Assembly (NCBI GenBank): GCA_014695195.1
Contig: JACJNW010000032.1
Location: forward strand, 62,001-126,000
Direction: 5' to 3'
From: Cyanobacteria bacterium FACHB-DQ100
GTDB lineage: Bacteria; Cyanobacteriota; Cyanobacteriia; Leptolyngbyales; Leptolyngbyaceae
DNA length: 64,000 nt
The position numbers were made by a program, and so were the translations under genes. Positions 42,180-52,755 of this stretch are shown here, piece by piece; the first letter of the stretch is position 1; each line of letters begins with the position of its first letter. A model generated the notes under the pieces. That model searched no databases, was not told where the DNA came from, and worked only from the letters and a program-made list of their open reading frames with translations.

Positions 42180-42899
42180 CTATTGAACCAAGCCAGTTCT
42201 CAAAGCGCGGACTGCCACTTGTGTACGATCGTCTGCACAAAGCTTATTTAGAATGTTGCGAACGTGAGTCTTTACTGTTCCAACAGTGATATATAGCTTT
42301 TCTGCGATTTGAGCATTGCTGCAACCCTCTACAATTAGCTTTAACACTTCTAATTCGCGCTCAGTCAGAGGATAAGCAGGAATAAAGTCTTCATCCGACA
42401 GACGGTTGATTGAAATGGTAGGTGCTTCAGCAGACTGTTGCCCTGAACCGTATGATTTTTGTGTTTGGTAAAGAACAACACGAGCGATCGCCGGATCAAT
42501 CCAAGCATTACCGCTAGCAGTTGTTTGAATTGCCTGAGCAAGCTTATCAATGCTGGCATCTTTCATGCAGTAAGAATCAGCTCCAGCCGCAAATGCAGCT
42601 AGTACCGTATCCTCGCTGTCCTGCATGGTCATAATCAGGATTTTCGTGTTGGGACATTCCCCTTGAGCTTGCGCCTGCTTAAATTGCTGCGTGAGATCAA
42701 TTCCAGTCGAGTCCGGTAGACCGATATCAACGATCGCAACATCAGGATGAGAGCTTCTGAGTAGTCTTAATCCCGACTTAGCATCACGCGCATCTCCAAT
42801 TACTTCAAAGCCCTCACGCTGCTGTAGAGCGGCTCGAATGCCAACGCGGGTTAGGTCGTGGTCTTCAATCAATATGACTCGAATCATGCCTATTGCCAA
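42180..42899 (-). CDS. NarL/LuxR-family response regulator
   Basis: A 239-residue transcription factor. The receiver domain has VILIEDHDLTR, VAIVDIGLPDSTG and the Lys in SYCMKDAS; the linker contains a Ser/Pro-rich stretch. The LuxR-type helix-turn-helix (LTERELEVLKLIVEGCSNAQIAEKLYITVGTVKTHVRNILNKL) is at about 176-220. The ATG at 42899 or M5 could be the start. No histidine kinase is adjacent. Confidence 0.94.
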   Translation of the reverse strand: MAIGMIRVILIEDHDLTRVGIRAALQQREGFEVIGDARDAKSGLRLLRSSHPDVAIVDIGLPDSTGIDLTQQFKQAQAQGECPNTKILIMTMQDSEDTVLAAFAAGADSYCMKDASIDKLAQAIQTTASGNAWIDPAIARVVLYQTQKSYGSGQQSAEAPTISINRLSDEDFIPAYPLTERELEVLKLIVEGCSNAQIAEKLYITVGTVKTHVRNILNKLCADDRTQVAVRALRTGLVQ

Positions 42900-43157
42900 G
42901 CCTCAATTATTATAATGAACTATCAGTCACCACCGAGCGTGATGTTGCTGCAAGTTTTTAATTGGTAAGGCGATTTTAGGGTAGAACTTGAAGTAGATGG
43001 ATCTATCCTAAGTTCCCTCTATTTAGATAGAGTATCCCCCTGAGGAGGGAGACGTTTAAGAAGTTTCAGTAAACATAGATTGAGAAATTAGCCAAAGTAG
43101 AACATTGTTTGTTTACTTGAATGTATTGATACCTTGATGCGCTTGGAGGCAAGGATC

Positions 43158-44738
43158 GTGGAAAAAACTGTCATTTCAGCCATGCTTGATCCAAAAACGC
43201 CACCAGATGTGGTGATTCGAGCCGAGCCGCGTCAACCAGAGTCTGATCCAACTTTGGGAATTCCAGTTCAAGCTGATCGACAAAGTACACCAAAGCATCG
43301 ATTAGTGACGATCGGCGATTCGCTAACTCATGGCTTTCAAAGTGGAGCAATCTTTCAGACTCATCTTTCCTATGCCGCGATGATTGCTCACGAATTGGGC
43401 TGGAAAGACTTCCGCTATCCCACTTACGATAGTCCAGGTTCTGGGCTGCCGCTTAATCTGGAATCGATCGCTCGTAGCTTAGAGATGAAGTATGGTGGAC
43501 ACCTGAAATGGTGGGAAGTTCCATTTGGGCTGTTGAATGTGCGGAGTTTTCTCGATCGTACTGAAGACTTTTGGGAGCAGGGTGCAGGATCTCAGTTCTC
43601 AGCCCAAGGTGAAATCAACCACAATTTAGCAGTGTACGGTTGGGATTTACGAAATACGATGTCTCGCAATGCAGATATCTGTCTTGAAGTTTTACGCGAT
43701 AACCTGCCTAAAGATAACTTCATTAAACAGACGGTTGCTCATCACAATGAGCGGGCCGCAATTCGCGTTCTCAATACTGCACGAAATCAGGAAGGACAAG
43801 CATTATCGCCGCTTCAAGCTGCACAAGCATTATCAAGTGAAGAAATCGAAACGCTGATTATTTTTATTGGCTCAAACAATGCGTTAGGAAGCATTCTAAC
43901 ATTCAAGGTGGAATGGTCGGATGTTGGCTACGATGACATGAATGTCAACGATCGCTACACGGTTTGGCGACCCATTCACTTTCAAGCCGAGCTTGATCTG
44001 ATGGTGGAGCAGGTGAAGCAGATTCGCGCTCGTCATGTGATTTGGTGTACTGTTCCGCATGTAACGATCGCGCCGTTTGCGCGGGGTGTGGGCGAAAAAG
44101 TGGCATCCGAATCAAGATACTTTCCTTACTACACACAGTTCTGGATCAAAGATAAGTCGTTTAATTCAGCAAAACATCCTCACTTAACTGCGAATGAAGC
44201 CAGATCAATCGATAGTGCAATTGATCAATACAATGATGCGATCGTGAATGTGGTGCGAGAAGGTCGCAAGCAGGGCAGAGATTGGTATCTGTTTGAAATG
44301 GTGGAACTGCTCGATCGTTTAGCGGCACGTCGCTTTTTTGACCAACCACGAGTGCAGCCGGAGTGGTGGGTGCCCTATGAATTGCCGCCTGCATTGCAAG
44401 CGTTGAAGCCTGTACCGGATTCGCGATTTTTCCGATCGAATGCACAGGGACGATTGCAGGGGGGATTGTTCTCGCTTGATGGAATTCATGCAACAACGAT
44501 CGGATATGGCATCATTGCAGAAGAATTAATCAAAATCATGCAGCTTGCGGGTGTTGAGTTCTATGACGCTCAGGGACAAAAGCGATCGAGGGATGTTCAG
44601 ATTGATTTCGATCGGCTGATTGCGCTCGATACCCTAATTTCCCAACCGCCCCGATTGGTTGAAGATATTATCAACACGATTGGCTGGTTGGATAGTGTGT
44701 TCAGCTTCATGAACGGAGTGCTGAGAGCAAACTATTAA
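43158..44738 (+). CDS. SGNH/GDSL hydrolase family protein
   Basis: A 526-residue esterase/lipase-like protein. Block I is IGDSLTHG, block III FIGSNN and block V DGIHATTIGYG, giving the Ser, Asn and Asp/His of SGNH enzymes. It has no signal peptide and is far longer than a minimal SGNH domain (about 200 residues). Large inserts around the catalytic blocks are probably substrate-binding. The GTG start at 43158 follows GGAGG by 8 bases; upstream ATG/TTG codons are less likely. Convergent with tldD. Confidence 0.86.
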   Translation: MEKTVISAMLDPKTPPDVVIRAEPRQPESDPTLGIPVQADRQSTPKHRLVTIGDSLTHGFQSGAIFQTHLSYAAMIAHELGWKDFRYPTYDSPGSGLPLNLESIARSLEMKYGGHLKWWEVPFGLLNVRSFLDRTEDFWEQGAGSQFSAQGEINHNLAVYGWDLRNTMSRNADICLEVLRDNLPKDNFIKQTVAHHNERAAIRVLNTARNQEGQALSPLQAAQALSSEEIETLIIFIGSNNALGSILTFKVEWSDVGYDDMNVNDRYTVWRPIHFQAELDLMVEQVKQIRARHVIWCTVPHVTIAPFARGVGEKVASESRYFPYYTQFWIKDKSFNSAKHPHLTANEARSIDSAIDQYNDAIVNVVREGRKQGRDWYLFEMVELLDRLAARRFFDQPRVQPEWWVPYELPPALQALKPVPDSRFFRSNAQGRLQGGLFSLDGIHATTIGYGIIAEELIKIMQLAGVEFYDAQGQKRSRDVQIDFDRLIALDTLISQPPRLVEDIINTIGWLDSVFSFMNGVLRANY

Positions 44739-44744
44739 GCTGCA

Positions 44745-46148
44745 TCAATCATCGATCGCTTCTCCACCCACCACGACATCACGGATTCTTAAACTGGGGC
44801 CTCCGCATCCCACCGCTAATCCGCTCTGTCCGCCTTTGCCACACCCCCCCGACTCATCCCAGAAAAAGTCATCGCCGATCGCTTCAATGTCTGCTAATGT
44901 CTTAAACGCATTTCCGGAGAGCGTCACATCCCGCACAGGTTCCGCGATTTCACCCTGACGAATCATCCAGGCTTCACCCGCTGTAAAGGTGAACATTTCT
45001 CCGTTCGTCATACCACCAATCCAATTGCGGGCATAGACTCCTTCTTTGATATCCTGAAACAAATCCTTCACAGGGGTTTTGCCGCGCTCGATCCAAGTAT
45101 TTGTCATTCGCACGATCGGTGGATAGTGATAGTTCAAGCAGCGAGCATTTCCGGTGGGTGCTTCCTCTAACTTGCCTGCGGTTTCGCGGGAATGTAAGCG
45201 CCCCACCAGAATCCCATCTTTGATCAGTTGGGTTGTCGTTGCCGGAACGCCTTCATCGTCGTAAAAATAGCTGCCTCGGTGCCCTTCGATCGCGGCTCCA
45301 TCATAAATCTGCAACTCAGGCGATCCAAATCGTCGCCCAATACTCATCACTTCTAAAATATCAGGGTTCTCATACGCCATGTCTGCTTCAGACAAATGCC
45401 CAAACGCTTCATGCACAAACAATCCCGACAAAATCGGATCAATCACAACTGTATAAGCGTTACCCTTGACGGGCGGAAGCGCAAGAGAGTTCACTGCCCG
45501 TTGTGCTGCCTCTTGTACCTGGGGATCGAGGTTTAATAAATCTTCGTAAGCTTTGCGCGACCCGACCGTTTCCCGCCCAGTTTGAACCGTTTCACCATTA
45601 CGTGCCGTTGCCGCAAATCGCATCTCCAGATCGACCCAAGACTGCTCAATCAAACTACCCTCTGAAGTTGCCAAAATCATGCGTTGAGCGCTGTCTCCAT
45701 ACCGGACGGAAATCGTGGCAACGCGGGGATCAACGCTGCGAAGAATTTCTCCGTAATGTTGACAAAGCGCCTTCTTCTCGGAGAGCGGAATCTGGCGCGG
45801 ATTAGTTCCTGTGAGCAATAGCGATCGCTCGTCTTGAATCGGCGCAACCGGGGCTAAAACCGTTTCATCGGTTCCGACCAATCGTGCGGCTGCGATCGCA
45901 TCTTCGACTCGCTCTTTCAAACTTGATAGCTGATTGAAGCTTGAAAATCCCCAGCCGCCCTTATAGCAAGCCCGGACTTGTCCGCCGATCGAAATGCCCT
46001 CGCTCAGCGTTTCGATTTTGTGACCCCGCAGCAGGATATCTGTTCCTTCTGCCGCTTCGAGCCGAATCGCTAAGTAATCGACACGGTGCCGATACCGACT
46101 GATCAAATCAGAAATTAAGTTTTTAGCGTCGGATAATGCTGAGTTCAT
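44745..46148 (-). CDS. tldD: TldD/PmbA-family metalloprotease subunit
   Basis: A 467-residue TldD-type protein. The zinc motif HEAFGH is in LSGLFVHEAFGHLSEAD, followed by EGHRGSYFYDDEG and the terminal GGCGKGGQSGLAVGCGGPSLRIRDV. TldD/TldE degrade unfolded peptides and process modified peptides such as microcin B17. No second subunit (TldE) is adjacent here. ATG 46148 follows AAGGAG; a GTG two codons upstream is also in frame. Confidence 0.95.
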   Translation of the reverse strand: MNSALSDAKNLISDLISRYRHRVDYLAIRLEAAEGTDILLRGHKIETLSEGISIGGQVRACYKGGWGFSSFNQLSSLKERVEDAIAAARLVGTDETVLAPVAPIQDERSLLLTGTNPRQIPLSEKKALCQHYGEILRSVDPRVATISVRYGDSAQRMILATSEGSLIEQSWVDLEMRFAATARNGETVQTGRETVGSRKAYEDLLNLDPQVQEAAQRAVNSLALPPVKGNAYTVVIDPILSGLFVHEAFGHLSEADMAYENPDILEVMSIGRRFGSPELQIYDGAAIEGHRGSYFYDDEGVPATTTQLIKDGILVGRLHSRETAGKLEEAPTGNARCLNYHYPPIVRMTNTWIERGKTPVKDLFQDIKEGVYARNWIGGMTNGEMFTFTAGEAWMIRQGEIAEPVRDVTLSGNAFKTLADIEAIGDDFFWDESGGCGKGGQSGLAVGCGGPSLRIRDVVVGGEAIDD

Positions 46149-46204
46149 GGGCACTCTTAAGGATCACTCCTTACTATTGTGCGATCAATCGATCCCTCAT
46201 GCAA

Positions 46205-46232
46205 AAAAAGAGCCATTAAATTAGCTCTTTTT
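46205..46232 (-). terminator. Intrinsic terminator, usable in both directions
   Basis: A 9-bp stem AAAAAGAGC / GCTCTTTTT with a 10-base loop. It lies 39 bp downstream of the 46272-46544 gene; on the minus strand the stem is followed by a long run of Ts, marking the end of that transcript before tldD. Confidence 0.85.
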
Positions 46233-46271
46233 CTCGGTCTTATTGTTTGACACTCAACGCTTCAGGTAGTT

Positions 46272-46544
46272 CTAGTCCTTTGAGTTGCGAAGACGGATTA
46301 AACGGCGACGCATTTGCGGAGAAGCCGTAACCTCAGAAATCTCTTTCGCTTTCACCTCTGCCGCAACGGGTTCTAAATACTCATCGGCACCACAAGCGTA
46401 AGCATCTAGCAGAAACTCAAGCAGTTGTTCTGGATTACTCAAAACAGACTTCTCTTCGATCAGCCTAAATTTCAGGTGAACTTCGCATTCGTAGACACCC
46501 ACTTCCGAGGGGGTGACGTTGCATTCTAAAGGATCGTAATTCAT
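46272..46544 (-). CDS. Conserved cyanobacterial hypothetical protein, 90 residues
   Basis: A 90-residue soluble protein: NYDPLECNVTPSEVGVYECEVHLKFRLIEEKSVL then LLEFLLDAYACGADEYLEPVAAEVKAKEIS and a basic tail. No motif is assignable and no membrane span. It is a single gene with its own terminator. I recognise it only as typical of cyanobacterial genomes. Confidence 0.75.
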   Translation of the reverse strand: MNYDPLECNVTPSEVGVYECEVHLKFRLIEEKSVLSNPEQLLEFLLDAYACGADEYLEPVAAEVKAKEISEVTASPQMRRRLIRLRNSKD

Positions 46545-47536
46545 CTACCCAAGCAGTCCCATGATGTGAATAGTGGTTGATAGTTCAGACCGGGCTTGAC
46601 AATGGCAAAATTCCACCAAAGTATTGCAAACGATTCAATGCACCTTCAGTAACTCCTGGAATAAGTTGCTCCAGAGCGCGATCGAGCAAGATCAAAGAAA
46701 ACAATCCTCTGCTGCTCGAACTTAGCATGCCTGAGAAGGAACTCAAATCAGCGATATCGCTGAAACAGCTACACAAATCTCACGGCATTGCGATGAAATC
46801 AGGCTGAAGAAATTTAGCTGCATACAGCACTTATGCCCATTTATAGGCGAGTAACTTTGAAAGTAGTACCGTAATAACACCAGTTTTCACAAATACTTTA
46901 AAGCAACAGGCTCAAAAACAAAAAAAGGTATTGCTGGATTGGAATTCCTATTTTTAGTGCAGTTTCTTGTGTAATGAATTGATGAAGTGTTCTTTGAGTT
47001 CTAACTTGTCAATTATCAAGCGGAATGTTCCTAGTACTTTTTGTGATCCAAGGCACTTCTTGAGGGGAAATACGGAGAAAGTAACTGGCTAGTTAATCTC
47101 TAAGCAAAGCTTTAGAGATCATCATTAGAAAAGAATTACAAAATAAGCTTTCTGAATTGTCATGCAAATGTCAATTTTTTAGGTTTCTCACTATTACTAA
47201 GAAACAGGGATTTCAGTAAAGGTCGAATGGTTATGTACTGTTTTTTACAGTTTTAGATACCTTTAGATACCGAGATTTCTAAGTTAGTTTTATCAGAAAG
47301 CTTGAATTATCTCCGTGCCTTGTTCTAATGAAAACCCAAATTTAAAGATTTGGTGTATTGAGAGCAATATTTTCTATTCATAAAGCTCATCCCAAGAAAA
47401 ATTATAAATTTCGATTTGACCGCTAAAAGCTGGAGCAACATCAAATTTTGAAGCAGAATAAATTGATGTGACAGTCACACAAATTCTGCCTTCAGTGCAA
47501 CTACTGAAATCTAGAAATTTCTGCAAACAGGCAAAG
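46545..47536. other. Roughly 990-bp A+T-rich gap, possibly decayed coding DNA
   Basis: No complete gene is supported here. Two stretches on the minus strand read like the ends of lost genes. One near 46585-46700 ends LEQLIPGVTEGALNRLQYFG. The other, at 47374-47530, ends EIYNFSWDELYE and includes EGRICVTVTSIYSASKFDV. Neither has a start or recognisable domain. The middle (46810-47370) is very A+T-rich with no structure I could identify. Confidence 0.4.
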
Positions 47537-48703
47537 TTAAATCCGAAAAACAGGAAGCGTAAAATGAAAACAACTGCCCTGATTTGCAACCGAATCAACC
47601 CAAATTTGACCGTAGTGCGCCCGCACAATCCGCTGACACAGCGATAAGCCGATACCGTAACCTTCCTGGGCAACATCTCGCTGCAAGCGGTAATGATCCT
47701 CAAAAATGCGATCGCGGTTTTCTAGCGGAACTCCCGGCCCGTTGTCGCAAATACTGACCTGAACTTTCTGCGCCGTCCGGTGCAAAATTGAGATCTGAAT
47801 CGTTCCGGCTGTAGGAGTGTACTTGATTGCGTTGTCCAAAATATTCACGATCACCTGTCGCACTCGTTCAGCATCGGCATAGACGATCGGTAGGTCAGAA
47901 GGAATATCGGTCTCAATGTGCTGCTGTTTTGATTGAATCCGATCAGCGAGGCTAAGGAGCACATCCTGACACAGTGCGCCGAGGTCTAGCTTCTCTGGCT
48001 GAATATGCAGCTCCGCACTCGTTCCCCTTGCAGCCTGTAGGATATCCGTAATCATCCGGTCGATCGTCCGAATTTGAGTCCGTCCGTGTTTAAGCAAGTT
48101 GGCTGTCATTGCGGGTGTGAGTCGGGACGGTTGCCCATCTGCTTGTTTATGAGCAATTTCCAGAGTCTCGATCGCGATTGATGCGGCAGTCAGGGGATTG
48201 CGAAGATCATGCGCCAGCATCGAAATAATCTGATCTTTAAAGTGGAGCTGTGCTTGAAGATTCTCGTTTTCGCGCTGCAACCGGAAAACTTCATCGCTCA
48301 GCTTCATCAGTTCGGCCGAGTGCCCGATCGAAGCGACTCCTACAGAATCGGGCGCTGTTGCAGTTTGGGGAGAATTGGTAATGTCTTCGACAGATCTTTG
48401 CCAGCGCGACCACCAATTTCTCAGTTGAGCGATCAGATCACTACCTGTCAGAGTTTGGCGCGGTTCGGGGTGGAGTTTAATCAGCGTTGGGGTGGCAATG
48501 AGACGGAAATGCTCAGCAAGATAGGGTTGCTCACCCACATCGATAATCTCAAGCTCAAACGGACATTCAGCACTCCGATCGTTGAGAAAGCCGCGGATCT
48601 GACGAATCTGTTCGCGTGACGCGGGACGCTGATCGACGAACAGTAAAATCTGGAGTGGCACGTTAGCGTCGAGGGTTGAATGGGTGGGTGCCTGCATCGT
48701 CAT
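47537..48703 (-). CDS. sasA: Circadian input/output sensor kinase SasA
   Basis: A 388-residue kinase with the SasA layout. An N-terminal KaiB-like thioredoxin domain (about 12-100, [19 protein letters not shown] then [13 protein letters not shown]) binds KaiC. A coiled linker precedes the H-box [18 protein letters not shown] with the phospho-His near residue 165. The ATPase domain has N-box [17 protein letters not shown] and G-boxes DNGPGVP and GYGIGLSLC. SasA relays the KaiABC clock to RpaA. None of kaiABC or rpaA is in the window. ATG 48703 or M3 could be the start. Confidence 0.95.
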   Translation of the reverse strand: MTMQAPTHSTLDANVPLQILLFVDQRPASREQIRQIRGFLNDRSAECPFELEIIDVGEQPYLAEHFRLIATPTLIKLHPEPRQTLTGSDLIAQLRNWWSRWQRSVEDITNSPQTATAPDSVGVASIGHSAELMKLSDEVFRLQRENENLQAQLHFKDQIISMLAHDLRNPLTAASIAIETLEIAHKQADGQPSRLTPAMTANLLKHGRTQIRTIDRMITDILQAARGTSAELHIQPEKLDLGALCQDVLLSLADRIQSKQQHIETDIPSDLPIVYADAERVRQVIVNILDNAIKYTPTAGTIQISILHRTAQKVQVSICDNGPGVPLENRDRIFEDHYRLQRDVAQEGYGIGLSLCQRIVRAHYGQIWVDSVANQGSCFHFTLPVFRI

Positions 48704-48958
48704 GAATTAGCACTCTCAGAACGGGTGCGAACAAATAGAGAGTCGATCGTAGCTTTCAGCGACTAAAACACCACGAGGGTGGAGTCGGATTAGATTCAAA
48801 TTGTCGGTCTACAGATCGCTTCTCTATAGATTACCGTATCCCTTGCAAATCAGAGCGCTCCAAGCAGATTCGCAGACGCGGTTCTCTCCAGAAGTTCCCG
48901 ATTCCTTGTAAAGTGATGTTAATAGACTGTGATACTTTTCTAATATTTATAGAAACCT

Positions 48959-51289
48959 GTGCAAGAAGACTTTCGGCTCATTGTTGATCTTGTTTCAGTT
49001 TTGGCAGCAGCAGCAGCGGGTGGACTGATGGCTGCGCTGTTAAAGCAACCTGTGCTACTGGGGTATTTGGTAGCGGGTGTGATTGTGGGTCCGACGGGAC
49101 TTGGGTTAATTAAAGAATTGGTGCAGGTGGAAACGCTGGCGCAGTTTGGAGTAGCGTTTCTGTTATTTGCGCTAGGGGTTGAATTTTCTTTCTCTGAAAT
49201 TAAAAAAGTCAAAGTCATTAGTCTCGGCGGAGGTGGGCTGCAAATTGCGCTAACGATCCTGGTGACGACTTTAGTGGCGCTGGCAATGGGATGGGTCACG
49301 TCACCGACGCAGGGCGTATTTTTAGGTGCAATCCTGTCTCTTTCTTCGACGGCTGTGGTGCTGAAGTGCTTGATGGAGCGCAACGAGACCGGAACGCCAC
49401 ACGGACAAGTGATGTTAGGAATTCTGGTCGTTCAGGATTTGGCGCTGGGGTTGATGTTGGCGGTGTTGCCAGCATTGGATCAGCCTGCGGAACAAGTGGG
49501 ATTGGCGATCGGCTGGGCGCTGATTCAGACGGGACTGTTTGCGCTCGGTGCGATCGCGGCTGGGATTTGGGTGATTCCGCCGCTGTTGCGGCTACTGGCA
49601 AAAACAGAGAGCCGCGAATTATTTCTGCTGGGGGTAGTAGCGCTGTGTCTAGGGATCGCACTTCTTACTGAGCACTTGGGATTGTCGATCGAGATGGGAG
49701 CCTTTGTTGCAGGCTTGATGATCTCAGAAGCGGAATATGCGGATCAAACGCTCACTTATGTAGAGCCATTGCGAGACATTTTTGCATCGCTGTTTTTTGC
49801 CTCGATCGGGATGCTGATCGATCCCGTGTTTCTTTGGAACAACTTGGAACTCATTCTCGGCTTGGTCGCGCTCGTGTTTGTTGGCAAGTTTTTGATCATT
49901 ACGCCGCTCGTTCGCATCTTTCGGTATCCCCTAAAAACCGCTTTGATTGCTGGATTAGGACTGGCTCAGATCGGAGAATTTTCGTTTGTGCTTGCAAGTG
50001 AGGGACAGACGCTCGGCATCGTTTCACGCCAAGTTTACCTGCTAATTCTGGGGACAACGGCGGTGACGCTCGTGTTAACTCCGTTCGTGCTGCGACTCGT
50101 GCCAAAACTGTTCGCTTGGGGAGAATCGATCCCCTGGTTGGCAAAATACCTGGAACAATCAGATGAGCCGCTGGCAATTTCTGAGGATTTACCAATTCAC
50201 GATCATGTAATTGTTTGCGGTTATGGTCGAATCGGACGCAATATCGTGCGGTTGCTGCGCGATCGACATTATCCCGTTCTGGTGATTGATCAATCTGAAG
50301 CGCAGATCCAAAAGGTTCGAGAAGCGGGAATTCCTTACATCTACGGTAATGCAGCGAGTTCGTATGTCTTAGAAAAAGCAGGAGTTGCCCAAGCGCAGGG
50401 CATGGCGATCGCGCTTCCAGATGCGATGAGTACGCGATTATGCGTGAAGCGAGCCTTAGAGATTGCTCCTGATCTTGATTTGGTGGTAAGAGCCAACAGA
50501 GATAAAGATATTGAATTGCTGTACCAGCTAGGGGCGCGTGAGGTGGTGCAGCCTGAATTTGAAACCAGTTTAGAACTGTCTGCCCATTTAATGGCAGGCA
50601 TGGGTTTACCAACCCCAGCCATTCAGCGCGAAGTACAGTTAATCCGAAATTCACACTATTTAGAGTTGCGCCCCGATCAGCGTTCTGAAGAGATTTCACG
50701 CGCTCTGAAAGCCGCAGCAAATGAAATGAATAGCCGCTGGTATGCGTTATCCGAGGCTTCACCCTTATTAGGAATGTCGATCGAAGAAACTGATGTTCGC
50801 CGTTTAACTGGGATTACGGTAATGGCAATTCGACGAGCAGGCGGGGCGGAAATCGACTATCCAGATAGCCAAACCACACTAGAACAAGGCGATCGTCTAC
50901 TCATTGTCGGTGCGCCCGATGAGGTTGCAGCTTTTGATCAATTGGCAAAAGGAGAAGCCGCAGTCCCATCTACGAATTCATCTTGTCAGTGGCTACAAAT
51001 TCCCGCAGAAAGTCCGCTGGTGGGCAAAACCCTGATCGAATTGAATTTACAGCGCCAATATAATATTTCTGTACAAACTATTCGACGGGATGGAAAGCTG
51101 ATTCGATTTCCAGAAGAAACCCTGGATCTTCAGGCGGGCGATCGCTTATTACTGTGTGGCGGATTTCACGCTTTGATCCAGGCTCAAGCGTCGATCGACT
51201 CTAAGTCGGAAGTTTCACTGATGCACTCAGAGCAATTGCTTCCCGATCTCGATTCAACCGCAGCCGATCAAGCCCTAGATGCAATCTGA
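48959..51289 (+). CDS. Kef-type monovalent cation/H+ antiporter with RCK and TrkA-C domains
   Basis: A 776-residue membrane protein. The first 400 residues form a Na+/H+ exchanger (CPA2) domain with VLLGYLVAGVIVGPTGLGL, LSLSSTAVVLKCL and IGEFSFVLASEG. Residues about 415-530 are an RCK-N domain (VIVCGYGRIGRNIVRLLRD). Two TrkA-C domains (about 580-650 and 680-745) end the protein. It probably exports K+ or Na+ in exchange for H+ under control of a nucleotide. GTG start. It is divergent from sasA (255 bp between the starts). Confidence 0.93.
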   Translation: MQEDFRLIVDLVSVLAAAAAGGLMAALLKQPVLLGYLVAGVIVGPTGLGLIKELVQVETLAQFGVAFLLFALGVEFSFSEIKKVKVISLGGGGLQIALTILVTTLVALAMGWVTSPTQGVFLGAILSLSSTAVVLKCLMERNETGTPHGQVMLGILVVQDLALGLMLAVLPALDQPAEQVGLAIGWALIQTGLFALGAIAAGIWVIPPLLRLLAKTESRELFLLGVVALCLGIALLTEHLGLSIEMGAFVAGLMISEAEYADQTLTYVEPLRDIFASLFFASIGMLIDPVFLWNNLELILGLVALVFVGKFLIITPLVRIFRYPLKTALIAGLGLAQIGEFSFVLASEGQTLGIVSRQVYLLILGTTAVTLVLTPFVLRLVPKLFAWGESIPWLAKYLEQSDEPLAISEDLPIHDHVIVCGYGRIGRNIVRLLRDRHYPVLVIDQSEAQIQKVREAGIPYIYGNAASSYVLEKAGVAQAQGMAIALPDAMSTRLCVKRALEIAPDLDLVVRANRDKDIELLYQLGAREVVQPEFETSLELSAHLMAGMGLPTPAIQREVQLIRNSHYLELRPDQRSEEISRALKAAANEMNSRWYALSEASPLLGMSIEETDVRRLTGITVMAIRRAGGAEIDYPDSQTTLEQGDRLLIVGAPDEVAAFDQLAKGEAAVPSTNSSCQWLQIPAESPLVGKTLIELNLQRQYNISVQTIRRDGKLIRFPEETLDLQAGDRLLLCGGFHALIQAQASIDSKSEVSLMHSEQLLPDLDSTAADQALDAI

Positions 51290-51378
51290 ATCTTCCTTAA
51301 GGTTGGGTTATCTCACCCCCGCTACATCGATTTCATCTCGTATGCTTGAAATAGACACACACTTTAGGAAAACCATTC

Positions 51379-52611
51379 ATGCAATCTGGTTGGCGAGTTG
51401 GGTCACTCTTTGGCATTCCCTTGCTTATCGACCCGTCCTGGTTTGTTATCCTTGTGTTCGTCACCCTCAGTAATGCGCTGCGGTGGCAGTATCGCTATCC
51501 TGATTGGGGTAGCCCTGTTGCCTGGGGAACGGGCTTTGCAATGGCGCTATTGTTGTTTGCGTCGGTGCTACTGCATGAATTGGGACATAGCTTAGTTGCA
51601 AAACTGCAAGGAATTCGGGTTCAGTCGATTACGCTGTTCTTCTTTGGTGGGATTGCAGCGATCGCTCAAGAACCAAAAACGCCTGGAAAAGCGTTCCAAG
51701 TGGCGATCGCAGGTCCAGCAGTCAGCTTCAGCTTGTTTCTGCTGTTAACACTGGTAACGCTACTGGTACCGAATGCAGAGATGCCTTTGGGTGTTCTGTT
51801 TCGCGATTTGGCGGCGATTAATCTTGTGCTGACGTTATTTAATATGATCCCCGGCTTGCCGTTGGACGGGGGGCAGGTGCTAAAGGCGATCGTCTGGAAG
51901 CTCACAGGCAGTCAGATTAAAGGAATCCGCACGGCTGCGAAAGTGGGACGATTTCTAGGGACGGTTGCGATCGTCTGGGGCTTGGCAGATGCGTTTGGGG
52001 TAACGCGAAATCTAGGTCTACCTTATGGTGGCGGACTGTGGGGGGCGCTGATTGGATGGTTTGTGGTGCAGAATGCGGGTGCTTACGATCGCATCACTGA
52101 ACTGCAAGAAGCGATGCTGAAGGTGAAAGCCGAAGATGCCATGACGCGAGATTTCCGGGTGATTGATGCCGGAATGACGCTGCGGAAGTTTGCGGACGAC
52201 TATTTGATTAGTGAAACTCGTGCTCCGATTTACTATGCCGCGTCGAATGGACGCTATCGCGGTGTTGTCAATACTGAGGATCTTCAGAGAATTGAGCGGA
52301 GCGAGTGGGAAACGAAAACGCTGCTGGATATTGTGCATCCGCTGACTGAAGTTCCCACAGTGCAGGAATCGACCTCGATCGTAGAAGTCATCCAACTGCT
52401 GGAGAATCAGAGCTTGCCGCGAGTGACGGTCTTGTCTCCGGCTGAAGCAGTTTCGGGTGTGATTGATCGCGGAGATATCGTCAAGGCGATCGCGACCAAG
52501 ATGAATTTAAGAATTTCTGAGGCGGCGATTAAGCAGATTAAAGAAGAGGGAGCTTACCCAGCAGGGTTGCAGTTAGGCGCGATCGCACAGGCGGCAGCCG
52601 ATCTGAGATAG
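51379..52611 (+). CDS. M50 family site-2 protease with CBS domains
   Basis: A 410-residue intramembrane metalloprotease. The zinc motif LLHELGHSLVAK lies in the second span, and the second ligand motif NMIPGLPLDGGQVLKA (LDGG) follows the later one. The C-terminal half (about 230-365) has two CBS domains (AMTRDFRVIDAGMT, and ...VPTVQESTSIVEVIQLL). Cyanobacterial proteins of this SREBP-like type probably release membrane-bound regulators. The gene follows the Kef gene after 89 bp. Confidence 0.93.
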   Translation: MQSGWRVGSLFGIPLLIDPSWFVILVFVTLSNALRWQYRYPDWGSPVAWGTGFAMALLLFASVLLHELGHSLVAKLQGIRVQSITLFFFGGIAAIAQEPKTPGKAFQVAIAGPAVSFSLFLLLTLVTLLVPNAEMPLGVLFRDLAAINLVLTLFNMIPGLPLDGGQVLKAIVWKLTGSQIKGIRTAAKVGRFLGTVAIVWGLADAFGVTRNLGLPYGGGLWGALIGWFVVQNAGAYDRITELQEAMLKVKAEDAMTRDFRVIDAGMTLRKFADDYLISETRAPIYYAASNGRYRGVVNTEDLQRIERSEWETKTLLDIVHPLTEVPTVQESTSIVEVIQLLENQSLPRVTVLSPAEAVSGVIDRGDIVKAIATKMNLRISEAAIKQIKEEGAYPAGLQLGAIAQAAADLR

Positions 52612-52613
52612 AG

Positions 52614-52651
52614 GAATCTGTGAACCTAACAAGAATCTGTGAGCCTAACAA
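52614..52651. repeat. Tandem duplication of 19 bp
   Basis: GAATCTGTGAACCTAACAA at 52614 is followed directly by a copy with one change at 52633. It lies just after the site-2 protease stop codon and is a small local duplication of no known function. Confidence 0.7.
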
Positions 52652-52755
52652 AACGTGAGTCTCCAATGAAGGCGCGCCAGAGGAAGGGCGAAAAAACGAA
52701 GCCTTTTGAAGCGTTCCCTATAGAAGGGCGATGGAACACCGGAAGGTTTAGCTGA

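Noticed and set aside
46577-46807. Plus-strand ORF of 76 codons in the gap before sasA
   Set aside because: No motif, no ribosome-binding site, and it overlaps a minus-strand frame that looks no less coding.
49899-50762. A 287-codon open frame on the minus strand inside the Kef-type transporter gene
   Set aside because: It lies wholly opposite a gene with clear domains. Its translation shows no recognisable motif and an odd composition, as expected for the shadow of a high-GC reading frame.
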